A DNA stretch of 64,000 nt. It comes from Solea solea. Its lineage: Eukaryota; Chordata; Actinopteri; Pleuronectiformes; Soleidae. Shown in pieces: positions 46,329 through 60,332 of the stretch. Made by a program: the position numbers and the translations under genes. Every line of letters begins with the position of its first letter. The stretch's first letter is position 1. Where the stretch lies: positions 7,191,001-7,255,000 of the forward strand of contig NC_081150.1 of assembly GCF_958295425.1 (NCBI RefSeq), in the 5' to 3' direction. The notes beneath the pieces were generated by a model that made no database searches, had not been told where the DNA came from, and worked only from the letters and a program-made list of their open reading frames with translations.

Positions 46329-49300
46329 TTTTGTTTGTTTTTGTTTAGACAGGTCACAAGAGGAGAATCACAGGTGTAAATAATAATAATGATGATGATA
46401 GTCAGTGAGGCTGTGTGTTATCAGAAACACCTGGACCCTTTTCCTGCTGTGACCGGGTCAAAATGTCCTGTGGCAAACAAACACGCCATATTTTAATTTC
46501 TTTAATATTCATCAGAAACGGCACAGTTGGGAACATTTATTTCTGCTGCCACACCCGCCCTCATTGGTCGTCGTGTCTTTTCAGTCGTATCAATGATGCA
46601 CGTTGTTGCTCAGATCCATTTGAACTTACCCATAATTGAAGTCTTTGAAAAAGCTGGTGGTATCTGGTGGTTTGTAATCTTCCAGGTTTATAAATTGAAT
46701 AATAATAATAATTCACAGCTGGAATAGACAACTTTTTTTTGCTTAAACCTGTCATGATTGTGATATTTAAACAGATTGCACAGTGTTATTATTTGTAAAA
46801 TGAATATCGATTCACTGACTGTGTTGTGTTGTTGGCCATGGGGACAGAGTTTTTATGGACTACAATCCTAGAGAATAGCGTTTGCTTGGTATCTGTCTTG
46901 TTTTTCACGCAGGGCTGCTTACATGACACGACACAACACCAGCTTTGAGCAAAAGTACCTGTGTCCTTAGTGCTTGTTCTTGCTGCTTCTGTGTCTTTAT
47001 GACAGGCAACTTTACTTGTCCCTAGCGGTTCTTGTTTGGCGACTCTTTTTAAGTGATTCGGATATTTTTCTTCTGCACCCGTGTGTGTGTGTGTTTACAT
47101 CGGATGTCATTTGATCAGCTCCCTACAGGAGCTGCTTCCGATGATGAGTGAGATTAAAGTCACGGTTGCTTGGTTTCAATTTGAAAGCGGCTTGTTTGCA
47201 TTCATCCTCTGTCATTGTCCTGGAGAAACCTTGTACGTACACATCAAGTGTGATCTCAACGGTCTGAAATGAGTCCCATCTGCTCCGCTCTTAGCGCATT
47301 AATGCCTTTTTATTTCGCACACTTGACGGCGCCTCGTTGGTTTTGCGGCCCGACCTTGTGAATAACATGAAATCTCAATATGTGTGACATCGTCCTTTAA
47401 CGGGGCTGTGTGTTTAATTTCCTCATTAACCCGTGGCAGCCCTTTAACTGTAGAGGCTCTGCTCTGATTATTGAATTAATTTTTAATGCCGCACCATGCT
47501 CGGGGTCCACAGTCGCTCGGATGGCCTTATGTGCGCTGTTATTTCAACATGGCAATGAGAAGTGGGACACTCTGCTTTCCTTAAATATTCACCCGCTCAC
47601 TCCTCTTACAATATATAACAAGTCAAAGGACGTTGACTCTCTTCCGTCTACGAGGAGACTGTCAATATTTGCAGTGTCTACAATATACGTTGAATAAGTG
47701 GATTAATAATCCTGCTTTTCCTTTTTTAACTCTAAACTAAATCATCCGTGTTTCATAGTGGCTGTCTTTGCACGAGTCCTTTTTTTTTATAAATGTTACA
47801 TGTTTTGATGTGAGCAGGTTTTGTTGTTGTTGTTTCTTCAGAACACTGACATATGCCGTGGCTGGTGATTGAACGTACAGCTGTAACAGCTGCTGGCTGT
47901 GAAGCCCAATTTGTCTCTGTTTATGTTTGTAATTTTCTGCACTCGTCACTTGAAGTGATATTTCCCACAAAACATCGCCGTGGACATAAAATGGGGCCTT
48001 TTGGAGAAACATGTTGTGTTTTTTTTTTCCTTCTCCCCTCAGAACAGTGATGATTCTGTGTGATTGGGATTCCTTCCGACTTTCACTCGCATCATTCCAA
48101 TCCAAATACCAATGATCACAGTCTTGTATGTACGCACACTACATTTCTTAGAGTGTGATCAAAATGGCAACTACAGGCTTCCTGAGGTCAGTCAAGGAAA
48201 TATTGGATTTAAACATTTCACTCAGTGTTGGTGTGATTGGAGTATTGTGATGTCTAGGTAACTTAAGTTTATTTGGTTTGCTTTCAGGGTAAGTTAAACA
48301 CTTTCCTCCCTCCACATCGTCTCCTTTTTTTTATACCACAACTTTCTGCGTTGCAAAAGAATGGAGGCATTGGAAACACAATTCCTGTGGTTGCCAGGAA
48401 TATGAATATACAGAACATGCTGGTGATATAAGGATATACAGCTGTGTTCACATCTCCATGCTGTATAAACTAGTGGCTAATAAAAAATATTGCAATCCCC
48501 ATGAATCCGCAGCTGGCCACAGCCTTCTTGCTCATTAAGTTCACACTTTACAAGTGTACACAACAATATTCTGTAGTCCGAGTGTCACTTGGAATAAAAG
48601 GCTACTACTTGGGTTGTGTATTTTAAGAAGAAAGTACATGTGATTTACCTTTTTTATGTAACAATAGAACTGATTAGATTAACTTCCCCTGAAAGAGTAA
48701 GCACTATTGATTATTTGACATTGCACAATATGACAATCACTCGAATTGCTTTCGTCACAAAAAGACGTTTTTGAGAGTTTGAATTGATGTAATAAGTGTG
48801 TATTCAACTGCTCCAGTAAGTAAGGGCTTATAATTCCTGCACTGTGTCTGCTCCTCTCCCTTCCATCACTATTTCTTGTTAGTCTGACGTTTGCTCTGGT
48901 GTAGGAAAGTGTCTTCCGTTACTGGAGGCAGGTTCAGATTCTTTCAGATTACATAACCTCTGCCTTTCAAGCTTGTCTGGATCCCAAATGAAAGGAGAAG
49001 GAGCTCCCGTCGCTGCTCTGCAAGGGCCAAATGCAATTAAAAGACATAAACCTATAATTTGTGTGATAACTGGGATTATTCCGTCCCTCTCTTCTGCTCA
49101 CTGCACTTCTCGTGTGCTAGAGAGGCAGAGAGTTCAGGAAAAACTTGTCATTTTTGCAACTGAAACTGAAAGATTTAATCATGTGTCAGTAGTTGGTGAA
49201 TTTGATATGCAAATAAGTGATTCTCTCATGTGTTTACTAGTGTACCAGATTAGTGCCAAACACCATCAGAAGATGGGATCTGAGATGAAGTCAGGCATTA

Positions 49301-49599
49301 CATGCTTATACGTTGTCTTCATCTGAGAGGAAGCGGTCAGTAGTTTGGATGTTATTGTGTGGCCGTATAGCGTTGGCAACACCCAGCACTTTTTCTTGTC
49401 CTATGGGAGGCATCTATTAGTAGTGTGCAGATAATTTAATAAGCCATGCAGCTGCCTTTTCCTTTCTCTGCTTTACGTCTGAACACTGGTTGCTGCACCA
49501 TCATAAAAAGGTTTGATTGAAAAGGAAGCTGAGCCAAAAGGCAAAAGCTCTGGGATCTACTGGTCGTTCCTACATTCATCTGTGGTCATGACCAAAAGA

Positions 49600-49860
49600 A
49601 TGTGATTGCGGGTACAAACGGCCGAAATGGGTTTTTCCCGGGAGAGTGGCTGGGCTCTCTCTTTGAGATTGAGATTGATCTGGGAGCTGCTAGTTGAGGT
49701 GGTTGAGGCACCTGGTGAGGATGCCACCAGGGCATCTCCCTAGGGAGGAGACCTAGGACCAGGTGTAGAGATGATATCTCCCCGCTGGCCTGTGAGCACA
49801 TGGGGAACCCCCACTTAGAGCTGGGTGATGGAATAAGTGGTAGGCGATGGATGGATGCAC
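49600..49860 (+). repeat. LINE-like 3' remnant
   Basis: Words such as cggccgaaatgggtttttcc, gagagtggctgggctct, gttgaggtggttgaggcacc, ggatgccaccagggcatctc and cctagggaggag fit the well-known 3' portion of a fish LINE family. No open frame survives; it ends in a ggcgatggatgg tail. Confidence 0.6.
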
Positions 49861-52310
49861 CGAAATCACTCTACGTCCTTCCTCAGCTGAAGATCCACTC
49901 ATCCTCCGTCTACTGTCACTTTAAGTTACATGTATAATGGGTGATATTATAATGAACCAATATGTCCAGTGTCTCAAACTAAGTAACCAAGCAATCTGCA
50001 CTAATGTGAGATACTTGCACTTAATTGAGTGTGTCAATTTTTGGCCGAAACACACTCCAACTCGTAGGATTATTTTTTGCTTGAACACATGATTTGACTG
50101 CTTACAGTAACCAGTGACTTTGCAGATTAAAGTGCATAAAAATTAATAGAGCAGCCGCAGCAGTAGTTTAAGACATGGGGTGCTCTGTTCTTTCCAGCGA
50201 AATGTGAGGTTTTAAAAGCTTTGTGGTGAGCTTAGAGTCCATATAATAATGTAAATGTTCACACAAAGTGTGACATTTACTGAATAGATTAAATTGAATA
50301 TATTTGAATTTGATCCAATAATAATAAAGAGATGTTCTCACGGGGATTCTATGTACAGAACATATTTAAATAAAGTGAAAAATCTATCTAAATACAAACT
50401 CATAATCTAACATTGCTGCCTCTGCCTTTAGATTAAACCTCTGTAATGTGAGTGTTATAGAGAAAGCTCTTATATGAAAGCTATGTAAGGTATTTAGAAG
50501 CGGCTCCACTTCCACCAGCTACAGCATTGATGCTTAATGACGTCCATATGCATTGTGATATAAAAACATCACAAACAAACATTTGTTTAATTTTTGGAAA
50601 GTACAATCATTTTTCCTCTTAAGTGTGTAACTTCACAGTGTGACATTGCTACTTAGGAGTCTGCTACTGACGGCACTCCTGTTATTAGACAACATAGCAC
50701 AAGAATGCGCTCAGGGCTTTTTGCTTGAGTCTCTCAGAACTGTTTGGCGTGTTGAGGGAACATATGCATCCTCCCATCTGGACATCGTGAACTTGATCTG
50801 TAACATAATTGGTTCATTTTGTTTTCAGTCCCAGCCGGGTCAGGAGACTCTGAGCTCTGTGTTTTATGCGACTTTAAGACATTCTCTGGAGTTTTACGTT
50901 CACATATGACGTGTGAGGCGGGAGGAGGAGAAACTCCTCTGGATGTAGGTGAGCGGGTGGTGGTGTCTGGCTGGTAGCGGGCAGGAGACGTGACATTGCC
51001 TCATTCACTCTCTGTGGATCCTCTGCAGTTTCTCCTGCTCCTCTCTCAGCTCAGCTCACTATGTCATTCACTGGGGATTATTTTAGGTAGTGAGCTCACA
51101 GGAGAATCTCACAGAGTGACTTCTGCAGACATTTGCATTCACACATTACAGCTCCCTTCAGATAATCTCCATACTAGAGAATCTCTGCGCTTCAGTACAA
51201 GTTTGAAAGCAGCTTTTAAACCTTCATGGCCTCCGTCTAATCATGAATTGAATGCGTTCATTTAGTTTAGTTTAATGTCATGACTAATTGGTGTCTATGA
51301 TATATATACTCAGCAATATAGAGCTTCTATAGCAACATCGTTCATACCAACAGCTATGTTAAATTCTAAAAAAAACATGCATCACCTGTACTGTTTTTCC
51401 TTTTCAAATCTCTTTTAAATTATTGGTAAATGTGATTTAGGTGATGTGTTGTTTTTCGATTAGGCCGTGAAGCCAAAGACAAATTTCCACATCTGTGGAC
51501 AATAAAGATTAAAGAAGAAGATTAAATTACCTCAATCAGGATAGGAGTTGTGTTACGAGATAAATTTAACCTTAAAGCTTAATGTCGTGTAGATAAAATA
51601 AGTTACAGGCCTACAGGCAGTGTGGAAATAAGTCTCCTTGTGCTCGTTGCGGGTGAAGTTTGCAGGGGTTTGTCCTGATATGGCATTTACAGTGTGTTTA
51701 CATGTGGAACATGCAACACAAATGTCATCCAGTTCTTGCATAGTATGACGCAAAGAAAGAAGGGCTTTGCAATATCAGGGGAATGGTCATTTTTACCTAA
51801 ATATTCTCATTTACATTTGAATAACATATTTAAAATGATTACTGCGGGATATTTGTGCCGATGATCTGTGAGAAACAAAGTTGTTTTCTTCAGTCTGTAG
51901 AATATGGTGTGTATAGTTCAGGACTATATTTAATCTAAAATGGTCATTTGACACATATCTTTTTACGCTTTAAGAAATATTGCACCTCCTGTGATTTGAA
52001 AATTGCAGTAGGCCGTATGGCGGTTTTGATAACATTTCGATGAATTTTTCAGCCCTACTGCAAACAAGTGTTTGCACACTTGAGTGAGACTGATTGGATG
52101 TTGCATTATGAAGATCAGTGTCTTCAGGTGAACTGAGTGTCGCTTCATGATGCAGTTTGTGTTCAGAGAGTTTTCATGACTGTCAATTACAATGGGCCAG
52201 GCTAATGATTCAGTAACACTATGTATCACTGTATAATTTCCTTTAACGTAACACAGGCTAAGTATATATCCATTTCATGTTAAGATGATGACACAATATG
52301 TTACATTTGG

Positions 52311-52500
52311 AGGCGGCTGTAGCTCAGTGGTAGAGCGAGGTTGTGGGTTTGCTTCCTGATGATACATGCTGATGTGTCCATGGGCAAGACACTTAACCCC
52401 CCATGCTGCTCCTGATGGCTGTGCTGGCAGAGTGTGAATGAGTATGAAAGTGTGAGTGAATGGGTGAAGGTGTATAAGCAGCTTTGTGTGGTCATCTAAA
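52311..52500 (+). mobile_element. tRNA-derived SINE
   Basis: The head reads ggcggctgtagctcagtggt then agagcgaggttgtgggtttg. A box: TAGCTCAGTGG, intact. B box: ggttgtgggtttgcttcc, a degenerate GGTTCGANTCC. The body follows with gggcaagacacttaaccccc and aatgggtgaaggtgtataag. There is no cloverleaf, so it is a SINE rather than a tRNA gene. Its fate as a polymerase III template depends on the damaged B box. Confidence 0.8.
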
Positions 52501-52989
52501 GTAGATATTTGTGAGAAGTTACCTGGTGTTTGTTGTGACTTTCAAAATCATGGATAAGACATTTTATTGCCAGAAAAATCCATATGGAATGATTCGAAAC
52601 TTCTTTTTCTGAAAGATATTTGAGTGAGACCAATGGAGTTAATCACTCTGGACTCATATTGTGGCTTATATTAAGTTTTCAGAAATGTTTAGAGTTCATA
52701 AATTGGGAGATAACGTAACAGTGACCACCATATGTCACATGGGACACTGTTGATGTAGTTTTTAATGGCTCCCTTCTTGTTCACCCTTCACGTGAATTTA
52801 TGTAGACGTGTTTTAACAGTCTCGTGGTTGACTGCTGGTGGTTTGGTCACGACAAATGACAGGGTGAGTCTGTCGTCATGAGGCAGGAGGAGGAGGAGCA
52901 GCAGGGGGGGTAAATGACATCCATGATGTAGCGTCGTAGTGGAACCAAGTTAGCGCGAATACTGCAAATATTTACTTTCACACCTCCCG

Positions 52990-53281
52990 TCATAGTCTCA
53001 TAAAATAAACTGCTGTCTGTCGTCAATGGACGACGCGGCTGTCGAGCGACGTTCAGATGTGAAGTTTTCTACAAAACGGTGGAAGCTCAACCAGGAAGAA
53101 CACACACACATACGCGCACGTACGTACACACACACCGACCGTCCTCTCTCCACTCCTCCCCAGCTCTCCCAGTTACGGAGCTCTGCCATCACACCAGTCC
53201 GGCTCTCCTCCCCTCCCTCACCCGCAGATTTGTTCGACGGCTCCCGGCTGGCAGGAGGAGGAAGCGGCGTGTCGGCGAGCT
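52990..53281 (+). promoter_or_regulatory. bahd1: Candidate proximal promoter and 5'UTR exon (donor at 53281)
   Basis: A second CpG-rich block (ggacgacgcggctgtcgagc, then gacgttc) ends in the donor ggcgagct then gtaagttacc. It lies 5.3 kb upstream of the bahd1 coding acceptor at 58548, a usual first-intron distance, so I prefer it slightly over the 42134 site. Its polypyrimidine stretches (ctctccactcctcc) could be start-site or splicing signals. Confidence 0.42.
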
Positions 53282-55450
53282 GTAAGTTACCACCACGACG
53301 TTTTAATTGTGTGTATATGAAAGGGGAATTGCTGCCATTTCGCCGTGAATTTTTTGAAGTTGCTCCGTCCACGAGAGGAGCGCACAACCCATTTTTCTCG
53401 CTTCGTGCACCAGAAACGATTCGCAGCGGCTGCTGCTGCTGCTGCTTCGTGCCAGATCCTCCCCAGAGCTCAGCCCGGACCGGGATCTGAACAGCCGCCG
53501 TGTCGGTTAACGAGGAATCTGTTGATAAAAATGTTATCAGGAGGGTTGACTGCCCTTTATTTTTGCTCGGTGTGTGAGTGTGTAGATATATATGTGTGTG
53601 TGTGTGTGTGTGTGTAAATGTTCGGGTAGCCTCCTCCTCCCCTCCCTCCACAGCCCATATTTAGAGCCTGGCTACTTCAGATGGGCAAGAAGCTACGTCA
53701 GGCTGCACTGTATCCCATCCTACTGTATTCCTCTGTGCCACCGTTTATTAATTCACCAATGTGTACATGTATGCGACTACTCCTCCACATGTGAGCGGAT
53801 GATGTAGATAAACACCATAAAAAACCAAAACAAAAAAAGAAAACCCTCTCAGTGAGCTCATGTTTGGAATTCTTGTAGTCTTTTATCTCCTCTTGATAAA
53901 CCTCCAACATGTCATTGCCTCCAGTTAAACCTGCCTGTCAACAGCTGTGACATGGAAAATGTAAAGGAAGAGTTTGACCCCCATGGTTAAAGATACCAGG
54001 CACCCTGCTGCTGCTGCTGCTGCTGGGTGTTTATCTCCTCTCTGTGCACCTGGAAGTTGAAAGCACAAAAACATGAAAATAACAAGTGGATTAAGTATTA
54101 ATTACAGGTTATTAGTGATACTTAATGAAGCTTTCTGGCGCATAAAACCCTCTTAAAAATGAAGCGTTGTGACCTGATTGTGTGAGGTGTGAGCATGTGT
54201 GTTTTATGTCTCATTTGATTTTGTATTTTCACAAGGCAAATTTGACTAATTAGGGACTGTGTGGGAATTGCCAGTGCTCAGAGAAAGCGGCTGAGTTAGG
54301 TGTTGTTCGTTTTTCTTTTTGATCGTGTGTTGTGGAAACAAGGATGGGGAAGATGTTTCAACTTGTCTTTTTCCTCATAACAGAATTGTATTAATTCTGG
54401 TGTGAAAATATTGCAGTGCTAAATGCACAAACGCTGTTGGTGCTTGATTCACTTATAGCCCCTAACCCTTTTAAAGTTATTCATACTGAATTATTTGGCG
54501 AAGTGTAAGTAAATTTTGAGACACTGAAGGAAGAATATCAAACTAAGTGTCAATGATATATAATGGTGGCCCTGGCTGTTTTTGTTTTGTTGTTTAAAAT
54601 GAAATAAGACTTGGCTCACTCGCACACCGTAAATAACATTCAACACTATTCAAATGTATAAGCAGCCCATAAACAACTGTTTATATACTGTAATAAAGTG
54701 GACATAGACATTGTACACACTTATAATAGTCAAATACAGCTATAGCATTAATTATGGGTTTGCAAGTCTATCATTAAACTATAGAATTTATCATGTTTAA
54801 GACTGTAATATAGGAGTAAGCATACATTTAATTACATGTCTTCATTAGCTTTAAATACTTTTACAAAGTGGCCTCTGATTTAATTTTATTCAACAGTTTT
54901 ACTCTAAACTTAATGACCAAATATCAAGGTGATGATGTACAAGAAAAACACCCGTGAATGTGTTTTTAACAAGAAAAAACTCACTCACTCACTCACTCAC
55001 TGCAAATAAATATAAATAAACACTGCAACATTAACATGTTGTCTTACTGTACACAACATGGCTAGTTGTTGGTATACTGCTTGTAAATGCTACACCATGT
55101 TGTTAAAATTCAGTGAAAGTACATTAGAGTACAAAAATAAAACCTCGTTATCAGATCAATTCTTTCCTCTCTTATTGACCTCCGAGCTTTGGGGTAGTGT
55201 GATGTACCATAGTGTTGAACAGTGTGTCTCAATGGTGTTTGAAACAACGCAATTAGCAAATTGCAAAGACCACAATTTGATTGTTCTATTTTTTTTGACC
55301 ATTAAATGCTGATTTAAAGTACAATACGGAAATATTTGATACACTTCCTATCTTTTAAATTCTCATCCTTACATTATAGTATAGTTCATATTCTTTCTTC
55401 TACAAAAGTTAAGAAAATGATGTGGCAACTCAAATTGCACTTGCGAAAAT

Positions 55451-55916
55451 ACAGTACTGTGCAAAAGTCTGAGGGCACCTGGCTGTTTCTTTTGTTGTTT
55501 TTATGTCTGTTAAATTCTGTAATCATTTGCATTTGGTTTGGAATGATGTGACTGAAACTGCCAATGAGTTTAACTCGTACAACATGTGTGTGTAAAGCTC
55601 AAGCATGAGATATTTGCCAGCATGGAATAGTAGGGAAAGCACAGGTTTTACTGTTAAGTAGGGTTCCACTCCAGGTTTAAGAGAGCCATGGTTGTGCTAT
55701 TGTTCAAGTGTAATGTGAAGGTCTCAGTAAATCCTTGACCCTTTACCACGTAGATGCTTTTTTCTGAAAATGTTGTTATTTTAAAATTGCCTGCCCATAT
55801 TTCTCTGGATGTGTTCCTACAAAGTGATTGAGAAATAATTATCCCGTATGGTCTGCATTACAGTATTGATAAAACAACAAATCCATTGGGGCCATAATAC
55901 TTTTGTGCAGTTTGTC
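55451..55916. mobile_element. Tc1/mariner-like MITE, ~465 bp, nearly full length
   Basis: The left end is acagtactgtgcaaaagtct then gagggcacc, the signature Tc1-like terminal repeat. The right end is acttttgtgcagtttgt, its imperfect inverted copy. TA dinucleotides flank both ends (aaaatacagt; cataatactt). The interior has no transposase frame but matches the decayed copy at 24365-24790 in several ordered blocks. Confidence 0.85.
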
Positions 55917-58567
55917 AGAAAAATCGCAATTAGATATTTTACATTTTGACATCTTCGACCACAGTTTGAACCACAAGGCTAATACTGTGAAGCTGTAGCC
56001 TGTTACCACAAATCCATGCTTGTGAAATACTCTCAAAGTGACAGGAATACAGTTTTGTGAGTCTTCCATCGAGACAAAAGTGCTAACTGAATTTAAATTG
56101 CGTGTCCTGATCATGTTGAGTCATTATTTGAATCCATCTGTTGTTTTTTCCACCCTTCTTTGATTTTTCTTATCATAGGTTCAAATGATCCTGGTGAGTT
56201 TGCTGTTTGATTCTTTGAGAGGAACTGACGATCTGCTTTCTAACCAATTAGAGATGGAGCGCAGGGCCATTGATCTTCCTATAAATGTGAAATTACTTCC
56301 TGCGGATCACCAGGCTGAACAGTTTCTAAAGAGCCAAATTGCCTTTTGCCCAGAGTGGTGCCACCTGAGATAATATCTCACAGGTTATTTCTTTCAGCGT
56401 TTCTTCCTCCTGCTCTTCTCAGTGATGTCCCACAAAACCTGCGAGAAAATAGTCCTTTGTGGTTTCATGGCATTATAAAGGCTTAGTGTCGAGGCTTTTA
56501 AACCAGGGCAGATTTGAGTAGAACATAATGGTTCAATGTCAGAGAACTACTGTAAATTAACATTTAAATACAGAGTTTGCTTGTTGAGCATGGTGTGAAA
56601 AACACCTTTTTTTTTTTGGTTTAATGCAGGGATTGAATTTCAATCCTTGACGGCAAGGTCACACCATGAAACTGATCAGATCTCGTCTGAGAAGCACAGT
56701 GTAGAGTTAGGAGTCCTGTGACAGGGCAAAGACGAGATAAAAAGTCATTAGGTTTTTTATGTTGTTGTCGTTTCAAGGTTGAATTTGCAAGCAAGAAGCC
56801 ACGTTGATGCATTTCAATTTTATATTATATGCAAGCTGCTGAAGGAAAAAAATTGCAATGCAATTTAATCAACCTAAATAAGAAATTTCAAAATTTGCTG
56901 TAGTTTCTTTTAAACTTGGAGCCAAATCCTATTGCCAACCTCGCCCACTCATTTCAGTCTTCACAATTCTTGATTCACAAACCTTCAGACATAGACAAAG
57001 AAAAGCAAACAAGTTGGAGGATTTTTGCTGGGCCTTCGCTGTCAGTGAGTCATCATTTGGGCCAAAATCTTGGGTCTTGGATTTGTTCAAATTGCAGATT
57101 AAGCTGCCTCGGGCTTTTCAGTGCGGCACGTTGCCATTTTCTCCTAAAGAGATGCAGACTTGTGGAAGTGAAACTGCGTATGGAAATAAATAGAAAAAAG
57201 TTATAATAATAAGAAGTTGGTTTAGTGTTTTTATATGATGAGCTGCACTGAGGAAGAATGTAAGAACTTCACAAACACCATCTTGCTCAAAGAGATTAGG
57301 GAGCACATGCTGTAAATATGCATGACAATAGTCTTCAAGAGGGTATTTCATTAACTGATTATAGCTAGATTATGTGATTAGGAGGTGTGAGAAGCCCACG
57401 TTGGTACAGGAAATAAAACCCACTTGATTTACTAAAATGAACACCAAACTATGGAAAAATCGCCGCTTGTTTTTGGTGTGGTTTTTGCTGCTGTATGCAC
57501 ACTTCTGTGCAGTTCTTAGCTGTCACAGTTCTGTCCACCTCATTAGGCAGACGATAACTGTTAATGACCCTCAGTATAAAAACACACAGCTTTAACTTTT
57601 ATTCTTTGGTTGTTTGTTACTTTTTACAAAAAAAAAACCTCTCAGGCTAATTGATGGCTGCTGATTTTTACGTTTAATTGCTGAATGAGCTTTGGGAATA
57701 TTTATGTTGTGAGTATGCACACGATTCTCTCCCTCTGTGCACCGTAGAGCCGATGAGTAAGTAATACGATACCATGAAATAAAAAGTGATTCAATGTGAC
57801 TAGGTTGAAATAGACATTTAGTCCGCCTGTTAATTTGTCTCTATTTCACTCCAGTTGAGTGTGATGTTGTGCAGTGCATCCTTTTTGACATTATCCTTTC
57901 AGCCTTATTATCTCAGACGGAACAATTGGCCTTAACAAGGTGATATTTACATGCAGTGTGCACACCAGGTGATAAGGCGGTGAGCAAAGTGAATGAATGA
58001 CAGAGAGCGTCTTTTTTTTTTTTTTCAGTGCAACATAAAACACACTCACCCAAGCACGTTGTAATGAGAGGAAACAGGTGCTCAGTGGCTGGTGCTATTG
58101 ATTACAAAAGCGTTCTGCTGAATTTACTCTTCATTAGGTGTCTTTATGTGTTGAATCACCAGTTGCTGTTGTAATCTGTAGGGTAAAATATTTGACATCT
58201 AGGCTTGTTTGTTTGTGTCTTTTATAGTCTTTTTTTTCCTTGGTTCATTAAGTTTCACTTCAAAAAAGCTTTACACAACTTTAATTACATATTGACTTTT
58301 TTTTTTTTTTTTAAGTAAAAATAAGCAGCCCCCACTCTGTCTGTAATAAACCTGATACTCTGATGTGTACTAGAATGTGAATCCATGTAGGATGAACCAG
58401 TTCTCACTTGATCCAATTAACACCTTGGCGTGTGTTTAAATTGAACTCTTGAATGTATGACTGGTTGTTGTCATTGTGAGCATTGTATGGACGTGATTCA
58501 ACTTGGACCAAGCAGTGTTTGACCACTTTCTGGTCTCTTACCTCTAGGCCCCGTGGAGAAGCATGTG

Positions 58568-60332
58568 ATGACTCACGCAAGGCAGAAGGGTTCCCTCAGG
58601 CAGAGCCACAGTAGCACTGATTGGTGGGATAGTTGTCCTCTTTGGCCACATGGTGGCACTATGGGCGGCGCCTGGCCTGAGCGCTCGCTGCGATTTGGCA
58701 GGACAAAGAAGATAAGTGAGGTCGTCAAGCAAGGGAAAGACATGGGGAAGAAGACCACTCACAAGAAAGGGAGAAAGGAAAAATGTGACCAGAACAGAAA
58801 ACTGGACCGACGGCGTGACAAAAAACTGGACAGGAAGTTGTATCCCTTGAGGGGGAGAGCTGGAGGTTCAGGTGAGGAGGGCCTCAGCTGCCATGTCCTC
58901 CTCACACGATTGGAGGAAAGCATTCGTGAAAAGAAGAGTTCTGAAGAAAATGAAGAAAACAATTCACACCGCCATTCATCCCTTAAACTTAAAACCAAAA
59001 AGGGGAAAAACAATGAGAGAAGAGAAGCAAAGCATTCACCGAAAAGCAAATCAAAGTCAGTTAGTTCAAGTCATGGTGAAGCTCTTCATGTCTTAGAACC
59101 ACGCAAGCGTCGTCTGGCCTCTCTCAATGCTGAGGCGGTGAACAGTCTCCTCCTGGAAAGAGCTTCTGACCTTCAGCCAGCAGCCAAACAGGCCAGGACA
59201 CAGGAAGAATCGACAAGTGGAGCAGGTTCCCCAGATGCAGACGCAGTCAGAAGTGGTGTCCATGGAGGTCTGAAGGCTTCGCGAGGACACACCAGTAAAG
59301 TCTCAACATCTCACAGGCATGATCTCTGCCAAAGTTCAAAAATGGCCAAGAAAAAGGCCAAAGTCATCCGTGGGGAGATGAGTCAGGAGAGTCTGAATGC
59401 CCCCGCGCCCAGACGATTGGCTGGACTCAACGCTGCAGCTCTGCTGAAGTTAACCAGCTCCTCTGCAACCAGCAAACAGAGATTAAAGGCTCCGCCCACA
59501 GCTACTATCACATCAGACTGCAAGCCTCCGGCCTCAGTCTCTACCCCTAAACAGGACTCTAGAGTCAAACTCCGACCCAAGGGACGACCACAGAAGCTGA
59601 AGGGGAAAAAGAGCCCCTCCCCACACAGTGGCTGTACAGCCTGCAATAAGAAAGCAGACTTTGAGCCCAAAGTGGAGTGGGACACCAACAGCTGCACCCA
59701 TAGACTGACCAAACCAGGCTACCAATCACGCAGCATGCTAGGTTACCCGCTGAAGCAAGTGAAGGAGGAGCAGCTCGAGACTGAACTGAGCCCGTACTAC
59801 TGCTGTCCTCCAGAGGGTTCTGTGGAGTACTGCCACCGCTTGGCCTTCTTCCTGGGCCAGCAGCCCTATGGAGAATCAGATGATCAGCCCCTGAACACAG
59901 CCATGACCCCTGTGAAGCGCGAGTGCCTCGTAACCTCACCGTCCCTGACCCATTCCCATCCACACACAGCCCTGACCCTCAGTCCCCATCCCTGCCTCTG
60001 TACTGCTGACCACTGCTTCTCAAGCTACTACGTCCACATCGCCCACCCGACACACACTGGAACCACATCACCGGGTCTGGCCTCGCGACCTCTGAACTTT
60101 GCCCCCTCCAGTTTGTGCCCTAACCAGATGACTAGCTCCAAGCTGCTGGACTCGCGGATGTCCCATCCCTCGGGGCTGCCTCACCCTGCCTACTGCAACT
60201 CTGTGGCTTCGCCCTGCTATGGTGACGCCTGTGGGATGAATGGCTACACCTACAGGGCCGTGCCTCCCGTCACCAGCAGGGGGTGTTCTTACAGCACAGG
60301 ATGCACTGGATGTACGCAGAGCATCAAAACAG
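58568..60332 (+). CDS. bahd1: bahd1 large first coding exon
   Basis: 1765 nt, 588 codons plus one base, ending at the donor ACAG then GTAAGTAG. It carries the basic N-terminal region ([22 protein letters not shown]), the LLTRLEESI motif that corresponds to human LLTRLENV, the two RLA-LNA-A motifs, and a Pro/Cys/Tyr-rich tail. Human BAHD1 also has one large first coding exon. Confidence 0.93.

Larger units (their letters stand above)
42135..58547 (+). other. bahd1: Presumed bahd1 5'UTR intron(s)
   Basis: No convincing coding exon over 16 kb. Contents: ggttaggg/TG repeats (42560-42770, 43755-44090), long (TG)n at 44597-44660, transposon remnants listed separately, CTG runs (42140-42175, 54008-54026) and a (CACT)n tract at 54980-55001. 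The interval 47130-47560 is locally less repetitive and rich in TTAATT/ATTA words. If distal exon 42134 is not used, the left part is intergenic instead. Confidence 0.4.

Noticed and set aside
52311..52385. tRNA gene
   Set aside because: A box fine, but B box degenerate and no cloverleaf or anticodon arm; the following body identifies a SINE.
56180..56194. Possible 15-nt micro-exon between a good acceptor (ttatcatag) and gtgagt
   Set aside because: Nothing in BAHD1 requires it, and it would lie in 5'UTR; evidence too thin without RNA.
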